Positions 14,307-24,627 of a DNA stretch of 33,417 bases are shown here, in pieces. Within the stretch, counting starts at the first letter, position 1, and each line of letters begins with the position of its first letter. The position numbers were made by a program, and so were the translations under genes. Origin of the DNA: an uncultured Actinomycetes bacterium (GTDB lineage: Bacteria; Actinomycetota; Thermoleophilia; RBG-16-64-13). The notes under the pieces were generated by a model. The model did no database searches. It had not been told where the DNA came from and worked only from the letters and a program-made list of their open reading frames with translations. The stretch covers positions 1-33,417 of the forward strand of contig CAKZRW010000017.1 in NCBI GenBank assembly GCA_937148845.1, read 5' to 3'.

Positions 14307-16436
14307 GTGACACAGGTAACTGCAAATCGGTCCGAAGCGAGGAGTGGTCAACGCCATCCGTTGGCCATGGTGCGTAACATCGGCATCATGGCTCACATCG
14401 ACGCTGGCAAGACCACGACGACTGAGCGCATCCTGTACTACACGGGTCGCACCTACAAGATCGGGGAAGTGCATGACGGCGCCGCCGTGATGGACTGGAT
14501 GGCTCAGGAGCAGGAGCGCGGTATTACCATCACGGCGGCGGCTACCACCTGCGAGTGGCGCGGCCATCGCATCAACATAATAGACACGCCCGGGCACGTG
14601 GACTTTACTATGGAGGTTGAGCGCTCCCTGCGTGTGCTCGATGGGGCCATAGCTCTCTTCTGTGCCGTAGCTGGGGTGGAGCCTCAGTCGGAGACCGTCT
14701 GGCGCCAGGCTGACAAGTATCGGGTACCGCGGATCGCGTTCGTCAACAAGATGGACCGGGTAGGCGCCGACTACCTCCAGGCGGTCACGATGATGGAAGA
14801 ACGGCTCCGCACGCGGCCTCTGGTCTTGCAGCTGCCGGTCGGCCGCGAGGACCGCTTCCAAGGGGTTGTCGATCTGGTGCGCATGGTGGCCTATCTCTAC
14901 ACCGATGAGATGGGCGTGGAATGGGAAGAGGTGTCGGTACCCGAGGACCTACGGGGCGAAGCCGAGGAGCGGCGGACCCATCTCCTTGAGACTTTGGCGG
15001 AGATGGACGACCACCTTCTCACGGATTACCTGGAGGGGGTCGAGATCTCTGAGGAACGGGTCAAGGCCGCTATCCGGCGGGCCACGCTTGACCTGGCGGT
15101 CACCCCGGTACTCTGTGGCTCCTCTTTCAAGAACAAGGGCGTGCAGATGCTGCTCGACGCCATTGTCGATTACCTGCCGTCTCCACTCGACATAGCTGCG
15201 GTCGAAGGGACTCATCCGAAGACGGGGGCCATAATCAGCAGGCGTGCCGACGACGAGGAGCCTTTCTGCGCTTTGGCCTTCAAGATCATGTCCGACCCCT
15301 TCGTAGGCAAGCTCACCTACTTCCGGGTCTATTCCGGGACCCTCAAGGCGGGCTCCTACGTGTACAACTCGAGCAAGGACAGGAAGGAGCGGGTCGGCCG
15401 AATCCTGCAGATGCACGCCAATCACCGCGAGGACATCAGCCAGGTCTTTGCCGGTGACATAGCGGCCGCGGTCGGCCTCAAAGGTACCACGACTGGTGAC
15501 ACACTGTGCGATGCGGATGCCCCCATCCTTCTGGAGTCCATCGAGTTCCCCGATCCGGTGATCTTTGTGGCCATCGAACCTAAGACAAAGGCCGACCAGG
15601 ACCGGCTGGCCGAAAGTCTGATGAAGCTTGCCGAAGAGGATCCCACCTTCCGGGTGCGGCTCGACGAAGAGACGGGGCAGACCATCATCGCCGGCATGGG
15701 CGAGCTTCACCTGGAGATAATCGTGGATAGGCTCCTGCGTGAGTTCCGGGTCGATGCCAACGTGGGGCGGCCGCAGGTAGCCTATCGAGAAGGACTGACC
15801 AAGGCTGTTCCGCGGGCGGAGGGCCGCTTCGTCAGACAGACCGGGGGCCGCGGACAATACGGACATGTGGTGATCCGCGTTGAGCCCAACCAGTATGGTG
15901 CGGGTCTAAGCTTCGAGAACAAGATCGTCGGGGGAGCAGTGCCCAAGGAGTATGTCCCCGCCGTCCAGGCTGGCATACTCGAAGCTATGGAAACCGGCGT
16001 GCTGGCAGGCTTTCCTATAGAGGATGTCAAGGTCGAGTTGATTGACGGCTCCTACCATGAAGTGGACTCCTCTGAGATGGCCTTCAAGATCGCGGGCTCG
16101 CTGGCGTTTCGGGAAGCGGCCAAGAAGGCTCATCCGGTCCTACTGGAACCCATCGAGGACGTAGAAGTGGTGGTTCCCGAAGAGTACTTGGGCGATGTGA
16201 TGGGCGATCTCAACTCCCGACGGGGACATATCGAAGGGATAGAGCCTCGCGCTGGAGCCCAGGTGATCAAGGCCCGGGTCCCGCTGGCTGAGATGTTCGG
16301 CTATGCGACAGACCTTCGTTCGATGACTCAAGGGCGGGCGACCTATACTATGCAGTTCAGTCACTACGCCGAGGTGCCCGAGGGCATCGCGCAGGAGATA
16401 ATCGCCCAACAGGGTGGAAGAACAACGAGTGAGTAA
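14307..16436 (+). CDS. fusA: Elongation factor G
   Basis: A 709-residue EF-G, the GTPase that drives tRNA-mRNA translocation and, with RRF, ribosome recycling. The P-loop AHIDAGKT is at residues 29-36, and [14 protein letters not shown] and NKMDRVGA follow. Domains II to V are complete, including domain IV with [14 protein letters not shown]. The N-terminus has about 20 residues before the G domain, slightly longer than E. coli. The start is GTG at 14307; the SD is weak (AGGGAA, 14295-14300). The length and str-operon position favour canonical EF-G over the ribosome-protection or EF-G2 paralogues. Confidence 0.97.
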   Translation: MTQVTANRSEARSGQRHPLAMVRNIGIMAHIDAGKTTTTERILYYTGRTYKIGEVHDGAAVMDWMAQEQERGITITAAATTCEWRGHRINIIDTPGHVDFTMEVERSLRVLDGAIALFCAVAGVEPQSETVWRQADKYRVPRIAFVNKMDRVGADYLQAVTMMEERLRTRPLVLQLPVGREDRFQGVVDLVRMVAYLYTDEMGVEWEEVSVPEDLRGEAEERRTHLLETLAEMDDHLLTDYLEGVEISEERVKAAIRRATLDLAVTPVLCGSSFKNKGVQMLLDAIVDYLPSPLDIAAVEGTHPKTGAIISRRADDEEPFCALAFKIMSDPFVGKLTYFRVYSGTLKAGSYVYNSSKDRKERVGRILQMHANHREDISQVFAGDIAAAVGLKGTTTGDTLCDADAPILLESIEFPDPVIFVAIEPKTKADQDRLAESLMKLAEEDPTFRVRLDEETGQTIIAGMGELHLEIIVDRLLREFRVDANVGRPQVAYREGLTKAVPRAEGRFVRQTGGRGQYGHVVIRVEPNQYGAGLSFENKIVGGAVPKEYVPAVQAGILEAMETGVLAGFPIEDVKVELIDGSYHEVDSSEMAFKIAGSLAFREAAKKAHPVLLEPIEDVEVVVPEEYLGDVMGDLNSRRGHIEGIEPRAGAQVIKARVPLAEMFGYATDLRSMTQGRATYTMQFSHYAEVPEGIAQEIIAQQGGRTTSE

Positions 16437-16474
16437 AGACCAGGGGAAGACCGGCTGCCAGGTTGCGGCGGCCG

Positions 16475-16489
16475 CCTGAGTCACTCAGG
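16475..16489 (+). promoter_or_regulatory. Perfect 7-bp dyad upstream of tuf
   Basis: CCTGAGT-C-ACTCAGG, two 7-base arms around one central base, ends about 20 bases before the tuf start. As RNA it gives a 6-bp stem with a 3-base loop just upstream of the tuf SD (GGGAGG, 16498-16503). It could be a protein-binding site or an RNA element, and no T run follows it. Confidence 0.3.
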
Positions 16490-16510
16490 TGTAGAAAGGG
16501 AGGAAACGTA

Positions 16511-17716
<1,206 letters not shown>

Positions 17717-17723
17717 GAGTCTT

Positions 17724-18035
17724 ATGGTGGCGCAACAGAAGATACGCATACGGCTCAAAGCTTACGATCATAAGCTCCTGGACCAGAGTGCGCGCAGCAT
17801 TGTCGAGACGGCTCAGCGGACCGGCGCCACAGTTTCGGGGCCGGTCCCGCTCCCGACCGAGAAGAATGTGTATTGCGTGATCAGGAGCCCGTTCAAAGAC
17901 AAAGACTCGCGGGAGCACTTCGAGATCAGGACGCACAAACGACTGATCGACATCCACCAACCCACTCCGAAGACGGTGGACTCTCTCATGCGGATGGATC
18001 TGCCCGCGGGTGTCCACATCGAGATCAAGTTGTGA
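17724..18035 (+). CDS. rpsJ: 30S ribosomal protein S10
   Basis: A 103-residue S10 of the 30S head, also known as NusE because it binds NusB in antitermination and NusG in transcription-translation coupling. The family start [19 protein letters not shown] is present, and the conserved [18 protein letters not shown] is near residues 37-54. The ATG at 17724 follows an AGGAG that overlaps the tuf stop. Its TGA overlaps the rplC ATG by one base. It opens the S10 gene group. No S10 leader is possible, since tuf is only 7 bases upstream, so the L4-controlled attenuation known in E. coli is absent here. Confidence 0.98.
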   Translation: MVAQQKIRIRLKAYDHKLLDQSARSIVETAQRTGATVSGPVPLPTEKNVYCVIRSPFKDKDSREHFEIRTHKRLIDIHQPTPKTVDSLMRMDLPAGVHIEIKL

Positions 18036-18643
18036 TGAAGACGCTGCTAGGCACAAAACTGGGGATGACCCAGATATTCAAAGAGGACGGCACCGTGGTA
18101 CGCTGCACGGTCATCCAAGCTGGGCCCTGCGTGGTCACCCAGAAGAAGACCGTGGAGAAAGACGGCTATGCCGCCACGCAGATAGGCTACGGTGAGGTCA
18201 AGCCCAAACGCCTGAACAAGCCTCTGCTTGGTCATTTCAAGAAGGCAGGGGTGTCGCCCAAGCGCCACCTCATCGAAGTCCGCGGGGAGCACGACCTTAA
18301 TGTCGGTGATACGGTGACGGTTGACGTCTTCAACGTGGGCGATCGCGTGAAGGTCACCGGCGTGAGCAAGGGCAAGGGTTTCCAGGGCGTCATGAAGCGG
18401 CACGGCTTCGGTGGAGGTCCTGGCTATCATGGTGCCCACTTCCACCGGGCTCCGGGCTCCATCGGAGCGTCGGCCGATCCCTCGCGCGTGTTTCCGGGAT
18501 CGCGGTTACCTGGCCACATGGGTAACGTGCGTGTCACCCAGACGGGGCTGACCGTGGTGGCCACCGACCCCGACAAGAATCTGGTGCTAGTGAAGGGCGC
18601 GGTCCCGGGGAGCCGGGGCTCCCTCGTTGTGATCAGAGGATAG
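18035..18643 (+). CDS. rplC: 50S ribosomal protein L3
   Basis: A 202-residue L3, an early assembly protein of the 50S with a loop reaching the peptidyl-transferase centre. The start [15 protein letters not shown] is typical. The conserved [30 protein letters not shown] region lies in the middle and carries the usual loop with the glutamine methylated in some bacteria. The ATG at 18035 shares a base with the rpsJ TGA (TGATG); a GTG at 18032 is an alternative one codon longer. The frame also stays open further upstream inside rpsJ, but that part has no L3 character. Confidence 0.97.
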   Translation: MKTLLGTKLGMTQIFKEDGTVVRCTVIQAGPCVVTQKKTVEKDGYAATQIGYGEVKPKRLNKPLLGHFKKAGVSPKRHLIEVRGEHDLNVGDTVTVDVFNVGDRVKVTGVSKGKGFQGVMKRHGFGGGPGYHGAHFHRAPGSIGASADPSRVFPGSRLPGHMGNVRVTQTGLTVVATDPDKNLVLVKGAVPGSRGSLVVIRG

Positions 18644-18648
18644 GACCA

Positions 18649-19287
18649 ATGCCAGTCATAGAGAGAATCGATGAGAGTGGTACGGTGGTCGGCCAGCATG
18701 AGCTGGCTGCCGGATTGGTGCAGGAACCGGTGAACGTAGGTCTCTTGCACCAGGTGGTCACGGCTGAACTGGCCGGCCATCGCCAAGGGACCGCTGCTGC
18801 CAAGACCAAACACGAAGTATCCGGCAGTACGCGCAAGTTGTGGCGTCAGAAGGGCACCGGTCGGGCGCGAGTGGGTTCTTCCAAAGTGCCCCAGTTCACG
18901 GGGGGCGGCGTGGCTTTTCCGCCCATTCCGCGGAGCTATGTCCAGAAGATCAATAAGAAGGCTAAGGCAGCTGCCTATCGCATGGCCTTGGCAGACCTGG
19001 TGGCGGGCGGCTCGGTGCGGGTGCTCACCGGAGTCTCCTGGGACGAGCCTTCTACCAAGAAGGCAGCTTCTGTCCTGGCCAAGGCCGGGCTGGAGCAGCC
19101 GACTCTGGTTCTGGTGGGTGGTGAAGAACTCAATGTGCTCAAGAGTTTTCGCAACCTGGCTGGTATTCGGGCCCTGCCAATCACTGAGGCTGAGGTCCAG
19201 GATTATGTGTGGGCCAGGAGCCTACTGTTCACGGATGCCGCGGTAGCCTTCCTGGAGAGCGGTTTGGAAGAGGGCGGTGAGTTGTAG
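18649..19287 (+). CDS. rplD: 50S ribosomal protein L4
   Basis: A 212-residue L4, which lines the exit-tunnel constriction with L22 through an extended loop. The loop region is recognised by KLWRQKGTGRARVGSSKVPQ near residues 63-83, the site of macrolide-resistance changes in other species; nothing unusual is seen. In E. coli L4 is a repressor of the S10 operon. The ATG at 18649 is 5 bases after the rplC stop, with the SD (AGGA) inside the rplC end. The TAG overlaps the GTG start of rplW by one base. Confidence 0.97.
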   Translation: MPVIERIDESGTVVGQHELAAGLVQEPVNVGLLHQVVTAELAGHRQGTAAAKTKHEVSGSTRKLWRQKGTGRARVGSSKVPQFTGGGVAFPPIPRSYVQKINKKAKAAAYRMALADLVAGGSVRVLTGVSWDEPSTKKAASVLAKAGLEQPTLVLVGGEELNVLKSFRNLAGIRALPITEAEVQDYVWARSLLFTDAAVAFLESGLEEGGEL

Positions 19288-19571
19288 TGGATGCGCGCGA
19301 GATCATCATAAGACCGATAGTGTCCGAGAAGAGCTACCGGGCCGTCGACAACAGTCGGTACTCCTTCGAGGTCAATTACCGGGCGACCAAGCCGCACATC
19401 CGTGCTGCGGTGGAAGAGATCTTCAAAGTGAAGGTCATCGGGGTCCAGACCATGAACATCAAGCCCAAGCCCAAGCGGCGCGGAGCCCACGTGGGTACTA
19501 CGCGTCGTTGGAAGAAGGCGGTGGTCGAGCTGGCTCCCGGGAATCGCATCGAGTTCTTCGGCGCGACATAG
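19287..19571 (+). CDS. rplW: 50S ribosomal protein L23
   Basis: A 94-residue L23, at the tunnel exit, where it docks trigger factor and the signal recognition particle. Family features are EIIIRPIVSEKSYRAV at the start, YSFEVNYRATKPHIRAAVEEIF in the middle, and a basic loop near KPKPKRRGAHVGTTRRWKKA. The start is GTG at 19287, sharing a base with the rplD TAG. A purine-rich GAGGGCGG lies 9 bases upstream. The close overlap implies translational coupling with L4. Size and order are normal. Confidence 0.96.
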   Translation: MDAREIIIRPIVSEKSYRAVDNSRYSFEVNYRATKPHIRAAVEEIFKVKVIGVQTMNIKPKPKRRGAHVGTTRRWKKAVVELAPGNRIEFFGAT

Positions 19572-19603
19572 CGCTGTACGAGTAGAGGAGCGGTAAGAGA
19601 AAC

Positions 19604-20437
19604 ATGGCGATAAAGAAATACAAACCGACTTCTCCCGGGCGCAGGTTCGCAACGACCTCGACCTTCGAGGAGATCACCAAGACCGAGCCCGAGAAGTCGT
19701 TGACGGCGCCAATCAAGCGCAAGGGCGGCCGCAACAATTATGGTCGCATCACCACCCGTCACCAGGGTGGGGGGCATAAGCGCCTGTATCGCCTCATCGA
19801 CTTCAAGCGCGACAAGGACGGCGTACCAGGGCGGGTCATCTCCATCGAGTACGATCCCAACCGCAACTGCCGTATAGCCCTGGTGGTGTACGCAGACGGG
19901 GAGAAGCGATACATCCTGGCCCCCAACAAGCTGACCGTCGGGGCTGTCGTCGAAGCCGGTCCCACGGCCGATATCCGTATCGGTTGCGCCTTGCCCTTGC
20001 GCAACATCCCGGTAGGCACCGTGGTACATAACGTCGAGCTCTACAAAGGCCGGGGCGGCCAGATAGCCCGCTCGGCCGGTTGTTCTGCCCAGGTCATGGC
20101 CAAGGAGGGCGACTACGCCATCCTGCGTCTTCCTTCGGGCGAGATGCGGATGATCCACCAAGAGTGTAGAGCGACCGTGGGCGAGATCGGCAACTCTGAG
20201 CACGAGAACCTCACGGTGGGGAAAGCTGGCCGCAAGCGCTGGCTGGGTGTGCGTCCTGGCGTGCGGGGCACCACGATGAACCCCGTGGACCATCCCCACG
20301 GCGGCGGCGAAGGCTCCACGCCTCCGGGCCGCCATCCGGTGACTCCGTGGGGAGTGCCGACTCTCGGCCACAAGACACGCAAGGCCAACAAGCCTTCCAA
20401 CAAGTACATCATCAGGCGAGCCGGGAAGGGGAGGTAG
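19604..20437 (+). CDS. rplB: 50S ribosomal protein L2
   Basis: A 277-residue L2, one of the most conserved 50S proteins, needed for subunit joining and peptidyl-transferase assembly. The N-terminal RNA-binding part includes [19 protein letters not shown] near residues 43-61. The C-terminal signature [12 protein letters not shown], with the important histidine (H229 in E. coli), is present, as is the basic tail [18 protein letters not shown]. The ATG at 19604 is preceded by AGAGGAG (19584-19590), a little distant. The 32-base gap to rplW is among the longer ones in this group. Confidence 0.98.
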   Translation: MAIKKYKPTSPGRRFATTSTFEEITKTEPEKSLTAPIKRKGGRNNYGRITTRHQGGGHKRLYRLIDFKRDKDGVPGRVISIEYDPNRNCRIALVVYADGEKRYILAPNKLTVGAVVEAGPTADIRIGCALPLRNIPVGTVVHNVELYKGRGGQIARSAGCSAQVMAKEGDYAILRLPSGEMRMIHQECRATVGEIGNSEHENLTVGKAGRKRWLGVRPGVRGTTMNPVDHPHGGGEGSTPPGRHPVTPWGVPTLGHKTRKANKPSNKYIIRRAGKGR

Positions 20438-20446
20438 CAGGGCACC

Positions 20447-20731
20447 GTGGCACGTTCAAGCAAGAAAGCTCCCTTTGTCGAAGAGCGGCTGATGCAGCGG
20501 ATCGAGGCCATGAACCGGACCGGGGAGAAGCGCATGCTGAAGACCTGGTCGCGCGCTTCTACCATCTACCCGGAGATGGTGGGTCACACCATCGCCGTGC
20601 ATGACGGCCGGAAACATGTGCCGGTATACATCACGGAGAGCATGGTAGGCCATCGTCTGGGCGAGTTCGCACTGACCCGCACCTTCCGTGGTCACGGCGG
20701 CAGCAAAGAGCGCCGGATGAGGAGGAAGTAG
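20447..20731 (+). CDS. rpsS: 30S ribosomal protein S19
   Basis: A 94-residue S19 of the 30S head that forms a complex with S13 and contacts the 50S subunit. Typical blocks are [13 protein letters not shown] at the start, the [22 protein letters not shown] core and [15 protein letters not shown]. The start is GTG at 20447, nine bases after the rplB stop, with GGGGAGG overlapping the end of rplB as SD. rplV begins 3 bases after its TAG. Confidence 0.98.
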   Translation: MARSSKKAPFVEERLMQRIEAMNRTGEKRMLKTWSRASTIYPEMVGHTIAVHDGRKHVPVYITESMVGHRLGEFALTRTFRGHGGSKERRMRRK

Positions 20732-20734
20732 ACC

Positions 20735-21073
20735 ATGGTCAACGCAACGGCGAAGTACGTGCGCATCTCGCCCCGTAAGGCCGGCGATATGGCCCGGCTT
20801 ATCCGGGGCAAGAGGGTGGCAGAAGCCAGAGCTATCCTTGCGCTGAGCCCCCGGGCGGCTGCCAGGGTGGTGCGTAAGGTGCTGGACTCGGCAGTGGCCA
20901 ATGCTGAGAACAACAACAACATGAACGCGGACGATCTCTATGTGGTGCAGGCGTACGTCAACGGTGGGCCCATCATCAAGCGTTTTCGCCCAAGGGCCAT
21001 GGGCCGAGCGTGCCGTATCCGCAAGCGGACCAGCCACATAACCGTGTGCGTCGACGAGAAGAAGGAGTCGTAG
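20735..21073 (+). CDS. rplV: 50S ribosomal protein L22
   Basis: A 112-residue L22. Its globular part sits at the tunnel exit, and its long hairpin meets L4 at the constriction. Features are [21 protein letters not shown] near the start, the [11 protein letters not shown] block, and the basic hairpin with [18 protein letters not shown]. The ATG at 20735 follows GAGGAAG overlapping the rpsS end. Length is normal, and rpsC begins 3 bases downstream. No macrolide-resistance-type insertion or deletion is evident in the hairpin. Confidence 0.97.
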   Translation: MVNATAKYVRISPRKAGDMARLIRGKRVAEARAILALSPRAAARVVRKVLDSAVANAENNNNMNADDLYVVQAYVNGGPIIKRFRPRAMGRACRIRKRTSHITVCVDEKKES

Positions 21074-21076
21074 CAG

Positions 21077-21751
21077 GTGGGTCAGAAAGTTCATCCGGGG
21101 GGAATGCGGCTCGGCATCATCCATGAATGGAAGGCCCACTGGTTCACAGAGAAGGGCTTTGCCAAGTCTCTGCAGGAGGATCTCGCCATCCGCGGTCATA
21201 TCCAGAAGCGGATGGGCCATGCTGGGCTGTCCACGATCACCATCAGCAAGGACACCAACAAGATAGTCATCCACATCCACACAGCTCGGCCTGGGCTCGT
21301 CATCGGCAAGTCCGGCTCTGAGGTCGAGGCTTTGCGGCGTGAGATCCACGGGATGACCGGAAAGGCTGTCCATTTGAACGCTGTGGAGATCAAGCGGCCC
21401 GAATTGGATGCCGCATTGGTGGCGCAGTCCATCGCCGAGCAGCTAGCTAACCGGGTGAGCTTCAGACGGGCGATGAAGCGTGCCATCACCTCCGCCATGC
21501 GCTCGGGGGCCCAGGGCATAAAGGTCAAGACCGGGGGACGGCTGGGCGGCGCTGAAATGGCCCGGGTGGAAGGCTACAGCGAAGGACGAGTGCCGCTCCA
21601 TACCCTGAGGGCTGACATCGACTATGGATTCTGCGAGGCCGACACCACCTTCGGTAAGATCGGCGTCAAGGTGTGGATCAACAAAGGCGAGCGCATGCCG
21701 GAAGGCTACGACCAAGGCTCCCGGGGCCAGATGGAGGCACGAGTAGGGTGA
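21077..21751 (+). CDS. rpsC: 30S ribosomal protein S3
   Basis: A 224-residue S3, part of the mRNA entry helicase with S4 and S5. The start [13 protein letters not shown] is typical. A type II KH domain is present ([23 protein letters not shown], near residues 57-82), and the C-terminal domain contains [25 protein letters not shown]. The start is GTG at 21077 after AAGGAG. The protein ends at GQMEARVG, with a somewhat short basic tail for a high-GC Gram-positive. Its TGA overlaps the ATG of a possible 27-codon frame. Confidence 0.97.
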   Translation: MGQKVHPGGMRLGIIHEWKAHWFTEKGFAKSLQEDLAIRGHIQKRMGHAGLSTITISKDTNKIVIHIHTARPGLVIGKSGSEVEALRREIHGMTGKAVHLNAVEIKRPELDAALVAQSIAEQLANRVSFRRAMKRAITSAMRSGAQGIKVKTGGRLGGAEMARVEGYSEGRVPLHTLRADIDYGFCEADTTFGKIGVKVWINKGERMPEGYDQGSRGQMEARVG

Positions 21752-21834
21752 TGGCGAGAGCTGCCAGATTGTTTGTTCCGGGCCAGAGAAACGCCCGGGG
21801 CCGTGGACACTCCGCCGTATCTTATGACGGATGA
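21751..21834 (+). CDS. Possible 27-residue basic peptide between rpsC and rplP (doubtful)
   Basis: An ATG shares its first base with the rpsC TGA (TGATG), and the frame runs 27 codons to TGA at 21832-21834. The peptide begins [17 protein letters not shown] and is Arg-rich. The overlap is the same type seen between real genes in this cluster (rpsJ-rplC, rpmC-rpsQ, rplN-rplX). I recognise no family. The 93-base gap is the longest in the S10/spc part and also contains a stem CCGGGC/GCCCGG (21778-21783 with 21793-21798). It may equally be a degraded S3 tail or an untranslated spacer. Confidence 0.2.
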   Translation: MARAARLFVPGQRNARGRGHSAVSYDG

Positions 21835-21844
21835 GGTTTGAGAG

Positions 21845-22270
21845 ATGCTACTACCAAAACGGGTGAAACACCGCAAACAGCACCGGGGTCGGATGACCGG
21901 CAAGGCGAAAGGCCAGACCACGGTCCAGTTCGGTGAGTACGGGCTTCAAGCCCTGGAACCGGGGTGGATCACGAGTCGGCAGATCGAGGCTGCTCGTATC
22001 GCCATGACCCGCAAGATCCGCCGGGGCGGGAAGGTCTGGATCAACATCTTTCCGGATAAGCCCGTGACCAAGAAGCCGGCCGAGACTCGTATGGGCTCAG
22101 GCAAGGGTTCGCCCGACCACTGGGTGGCCGTGGTCAAGCCAGGCAGGGTCATGTTCGAGTTGGCCGGCGTGTCGGAGGAATTGGCTCGCGAGGCTATCCG
22201 CTTGGCGTCGCACAAGCTTCCGGTCAAGTGCAGATTCGCGACGAGGGAGGACAAGGGCATTGAAGCCTAA
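21845..22270 (+). CDS. rplP: 50S ribosomal protein L16
   Basis: A 141-residue L16, which supports tRNA accommodation in the 50S A site. Features are [22 protein letters not shown] at the N-terminus, the GYGLQAL-type segment ([13 protein letters not shown]), and [24 protein letters not shown]. The ATG at 21845 has GAGG (21833-21836) upstream. The 3' end overlaps the TTG start of rpmC by 11 bases, an unusually long overlap for this cluster. Length and order are normal. Confidence 0.97.
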   Translation: MLLPKRVKHRKQHRGRMTGKAKGQTTVQFGEYGLQALEPGWITSRQIEAARIAMTRKIRRGGKVWINIFPDKPVTKKPAETRMGSGKGSPDHWVAVVKPGRVMFELAGVSEELAREAIRLASHKLPVKCRFATREDKGIEA

Positions 22271-22460
22271 GGATCTTATGGAACTGGGTGACGATGAGCT
22301 GGCCCAGCGCCTCAAGCAGTCGCGCGAGGAACTATTCAACCTGCGGTTCCAGCATGCCGCTGGTCAATTGGAGAACACCAGCCGGCTCCGTCAGGTGCGG
22401 CGTGACATCGCCAGGATTCTGACGGTCCAGTCGGCTCGAAAGCGGGCGAGGGGACTGTGA
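22260..22460 (+). CDS. rpmC: 50S ribosomal protein L29
   Basis: A 66-residue L29, a two-helix protein at the tunnel exit beside L23. The start is TTG at 22260, inside the end of rplP, because it gives the family pattern [17 protein letters not shown] and lies behind the SD GGGAGG (22245-22250). The ATG at 22278 would remove the conserved N-terminus. The middle reads [20 protein letters not shown], typical of L29, and the C-terminal helix carries [11 protein letters not shown]. Its TGA overlaps the rpsQ ATG. Confidence 0.94.
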   Translation: MKPKDLMELGDDELAQRLKQSREELFNLRFQHAAGQLENTSRLRQVRRDIARILTVQSARKRARGL

Positions 22461-22723
22461 TGGCCGAGCAGCGAGAAGTTAGGCAGCGTGAGCGCCAGGG
22501 CGTAGTGGTCTCTGACAAGATGGACAAGACCGTCGTAGTCCAGGTCGACATAGTGCGCCCCGACCCCGAGTACAAGAAGGTTGTCCGCCGGACGAGCAGG
22601 CTTAAGGCTCATGACGAGCGGAACGAGGCGCGGGTGGGTGACGTGGTGCTGGTACGGGAGTGCCGCCCGCTCTCTCGAGAGAAGACCTGGCGCCTGATCA
22701 AGATACTCAAGCGGGCCGAGTGA
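22460..22723 (+). CDS. rpsQ: 30S ribosomal protein S17
   Basis: An 87-residue S17, an OB-fold primary 16S rRNA-binding protein of the 30S body. Family blocks are QGVVVSDKMDKTVVVQVD, the KVVRRTSRLKAHDERNEARVGD core, and ECRPLSREKTWRLIKIL. The ATG at 22460 overlaps the rpmC stop by one base; a GTG one codon upstream (22457) is possible. The SD (GCGAGGGGA) lies inside rpmC. It ends the S10 group, and rplN starts 26 bases later. Confidence 0.96.
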   Translation: MAEQREVRQRERQGVVVSDKMDKTVVVQVDIVRPDPEYKKVVRRTSRLKAHDERNEARVGDVVLVRECRPLSREKTWRLIKILKRAE

Positions 22724-22749
22724 TCGGTGCAGAAGATGGGTGATAGGCG

Positions 22750-23118
22750 ATGATACAGGTGCAGACAAGACTCAAAGTGGCCGACAACACCGGCGCGCGC
22801 GAAATCATGTGCATCCGGATCAAGGGTGGCTCGCAACGTCGCTACGCCGGAGTAGGCGACATCATCGTTGGCGCAGTCAAAGACGCCACGCCCGGGGGCG
22901 CCGTCAAGAAGGGCGACGTGGTACAGGCTGTGGTGGTGAGAGTGAAGAAGCCTTACGGGCGTAAGGACGGCACATACATCGGGTTCGACGAGAATGCGGC
23001 TGTACTCATAGACCGCCAGATGAACCCGCGGGGCACCCGCATCTTCGGTCCGGTGGGGCGCGAACTGCGGGAGAAGAACTTCGCCAAGATAGTGTCGCTG
23101 GCGCCGGAGGTGCTTTGA
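22750..23118 (+). CDS. rplN: 50S ribosomal protein L14
   Basis: A 122-residue L14, at the subunit interface, forming bridges with 16S rRNA; in other bacteria it is the docking site of the silencing factor RsfS. The start [22 protein letters not shown] is very typical, as are [13 protein letters not shown] and the [14 protein letters not shown] block. The ATG at 22750 follows a moderate SD (GATAGGCG). Length is exactly the usual 122. Its TGA overlaps the rplX ATG by one base. Confidence 0.98.
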   Translation: MIQVQTRLKVADNTGAREIMCIRIKGGSQRRYAGVGDIIVGAVKDATPGGAVKKGDVVQAVVVRVKKPYGRKDGTYIGFDENAAVLIDRQMNPRGTRIFGPVGRELREKNFAKIVSLAPEVL

Positions 23119-23459
23119 TGGCTAAGGCGACCAAACGTAAGACTTTCCGCATCAAGAAGGGCGACACCGTCGAGGTCATCCAGGGTAAGGAGACCGGCAA
23201 ACGGGGCAAGGTTCTGCGCGTGCTTCCGGCTGAGGAGCGGGTGGTGGTAGAACGGGTCAATTTCATCAAGCGTCACGTCCGCCCCTCGCAGAAGAACCCC
23301 CAGGGTGGAGTTATAGAGCGCGAGGCCAGCATGCACATCAGCAACGTGAAGCTGGTCTGCCCGAGCTGCAACCAGGCTGTGCGGGTCGGTGTGCGCTTCG
23401 AAGGCGACAGCAAGGTCCGCTACTGCAAGAAGTGCAACGTGCAGGTGGATAAAGGTTGA
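23118..23459 (+). CDS. rplX: 50S ribosomal protein L24 with zinc-ribbon C-terminus
   Basis: A 113-residue L24, an assembly initiator of the 50S near the tunnel exit. The KOW motif is at residues about 13-40 ([20 protein letters not shown]). The C-terminal half has two CxxC pairs, C81/C84 and C103/C106, which probably bind zinc; E. coli L24 lacks these, though many Gram-positive and deep-branching L24 proteins have them. The ATG at 23118 overlaps the rplN stop; a TTG one codon upstream is less likely. GGAGG (23106-23110) is the SD. Confidence 0.96.
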   Translation: MAKATKRKTFRIKKGDTVEVIQGKETGKRGKVLRVLPAEERVVVERVNFIKRHVRPSQKNPQGGVIEREASMHISNVKLVCPSCNQAVRVGVRFEGDSKVRYCKKCNVQVDKG

Positions 23460-23461
23460 TC

Positions 23462-24010
23462 ATGGCAATCCCGAGACTGAAAGAGAAATATCGCAGTGAG
23501 ATCGTGCCCGCCCTGCGCGAGCAGTTCGGCTACAAGAATGTCATGCAGGTGCCTCGGATCACCAAGGTGACCCTCAACATGGGCGTGGGCGAAGGAGCCC
23601 GTGATGCCAAGGTGATAGAAGAGGCTGCCAACCAGCTGGCACGGATCTCGGGACAGAAGCCCCAAGTGCGGAGGGCTCGTAAGTCGGTGGCCAACTTCAA
23701 GCTGCGGGCAGGCATGCCGGTCGGGCTGCGGGTGACCCTGCGCGGCGATCGTATGTACGAGATGCTTGACCGCTTGGTGAACGTAGCCCTTCCCCGTATC
23801 CGAGACTTCCAGGGCGTGTCGCCCAAGGGCTTCGACGGTCACGGCAATTACAACCTTGGTCTGAAGGAACAGATCATCTTCCCCGAGATCGAGTACGACA
23901 AGATCGACAAGATCCGGGGCTTGGATATCGCCATCACTACTACGGCGAAGACCGACGAAGAAGGACGGGCGCTCCTAAGGATGATGGGCATGCCCTTCCG
24001 TGAGACTTGA
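23462..24010 (+). CDS. rplE: 50S ribosomal protein L5
   Basis: A 182-residue L5, a 5S rRNA-binding protein of the central protuberance that contacts P-site tRNA. Recognisable blocks are [55 protein letters not shown] and the C-terminal [19 protein letters not shown]. The ATG at 23462 is preferred over an in-frame TTG two codons earlier, because it is 6 bases after an AAAGG SD and gives a typical start. It lies 2 bases after the rplX stop. Confidence 0.97.
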   Translation: MAIPRLKEKYRSEIVPALREQFGYKNVMQVPRITKVTLNMGVGEGARDAKVIEEAANQLARISGQKPQVRRARKSVANFKLRAGMPVGLRVTLRGDRMYEMLDRLVNVALPRIRDFQGVSPKGFDGHGNYNLGLKEQIIFPEIEYDKIDKIRGLDIAITTTAKTDEEGRALLRMMGMPFRET

Positions 24011-24029
24011 GGGATAGGAGCATCGGCGC

Positions 24030-24215
24030 ATGGCAAAGAAATCGATGATCGCTAAAGCGCGACGCCCGCAGAAATACGCGGTGCGGGTTCGCAACCGTTG
24101 TTACCGGTGCGGTCGGCCACGCGGCTACCTCCGCCGTTTCGGTCTCTGCCGTATCTGTTTTCGTGAGTTGGCGCACCAGGGGGTCATTCCTGGGGTGACC
24201 AAGTCGAGCTGGTAG
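24030..24215 (+). CDS. rpsN: 30S ribosomal protein S14, type Z (zinc form)
   Basis: A 61-residue S14 of the short zinc-binding type, with C24, C27, C40 and C43 as ligands ([18 protein letters not shown]). This form, often called rpsZ, replaces the 100-residue zinc-free S14 of E. coli and is usual in Gram-positives and thermophiles. The ATG at 24030 follows GGGATAGGAG. The position between rplE and rpsH is canonical. The terminal [11 protein letters not shown] is typical of the family. Confidence 0.97.
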   Translation: MAKKSMIAKARRPQKYAVRVRNRCYRCGRPRGYLRRFGLCRICFRELAHQGVIPGVTKSSW

Positions 24216-24224
24216 GGAGGGGTC

Positions 24225-24623
24225 ATGTCGCATACCGATCCCATCGCTGATATGCTGACGCGGCTACGCAATGCCAACAAGGCATTGCATGCTCAGGTCG
24301 AGATGCCGGCTTCCAGCATGAAGGTCGAGATTGCCCGGGTCCTGGCCCAGGAGGGCTACATTGCCGGGTACTCGGTGGTCCAAGAAGGAAGCTACAAGAA
24401 GTTGGTGATCGACCTCAAGTATACGGATGGTCGGCGCCGGGTCATCTCGGAAGTGAAGCGAGTGAGCAAACCCGGTCGTCGCATCTATGCGAAGAAAGAC
24501 AATCTCCCCAAGGTCCTGGGTGGGCTGGGGACCGCCATCATCAGCACTTCGCGCGGGCTGATGACCGCTCGCGAGGCGCAGCGGCTGGGTGTTGGCGGTG
24601 AAGTGATCTGTTTTGTCTGGTGA
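24225..24623 (+). CDS. rpsH: 30S ribosomal protein S8
   Basis: A 132-residue S8, a primary 16S rRNA-binding protein; in E. coli it represses the spc operon by binding near the start of rplE. The start [17 protein letters not shown] is typical, as are GYIAGYSVV and the C-terminal signature [26 protein letters not shown]. The ATG at 24225 has a GGGAGGGG SD (24214-24221). I did not find an obvious S8-site mimic at rplE. rplF begins 4 bases after the stop. Confidence 0.98.
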   Translation: MSHTDPIADMLTRLRNANKALHAQVEMPASSMKVEIARVLAQEGYIAGYSVVQEGSYKKLVIDLKYTDGRRRVISEVKRVSKPGRRIYAKKDNLPKVLGGLGTAIISTSRGLMTAREAQRLGVGGEVICFVW

Positions 24624-24627
24624 TGCC

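Noticed and set aside
17873-18034. Longer L3 from a start inside rpsJ
   Set aside because: The added residues are an out-of-frame reading of rps[16 protein letters not shown] is the normal L3 start.
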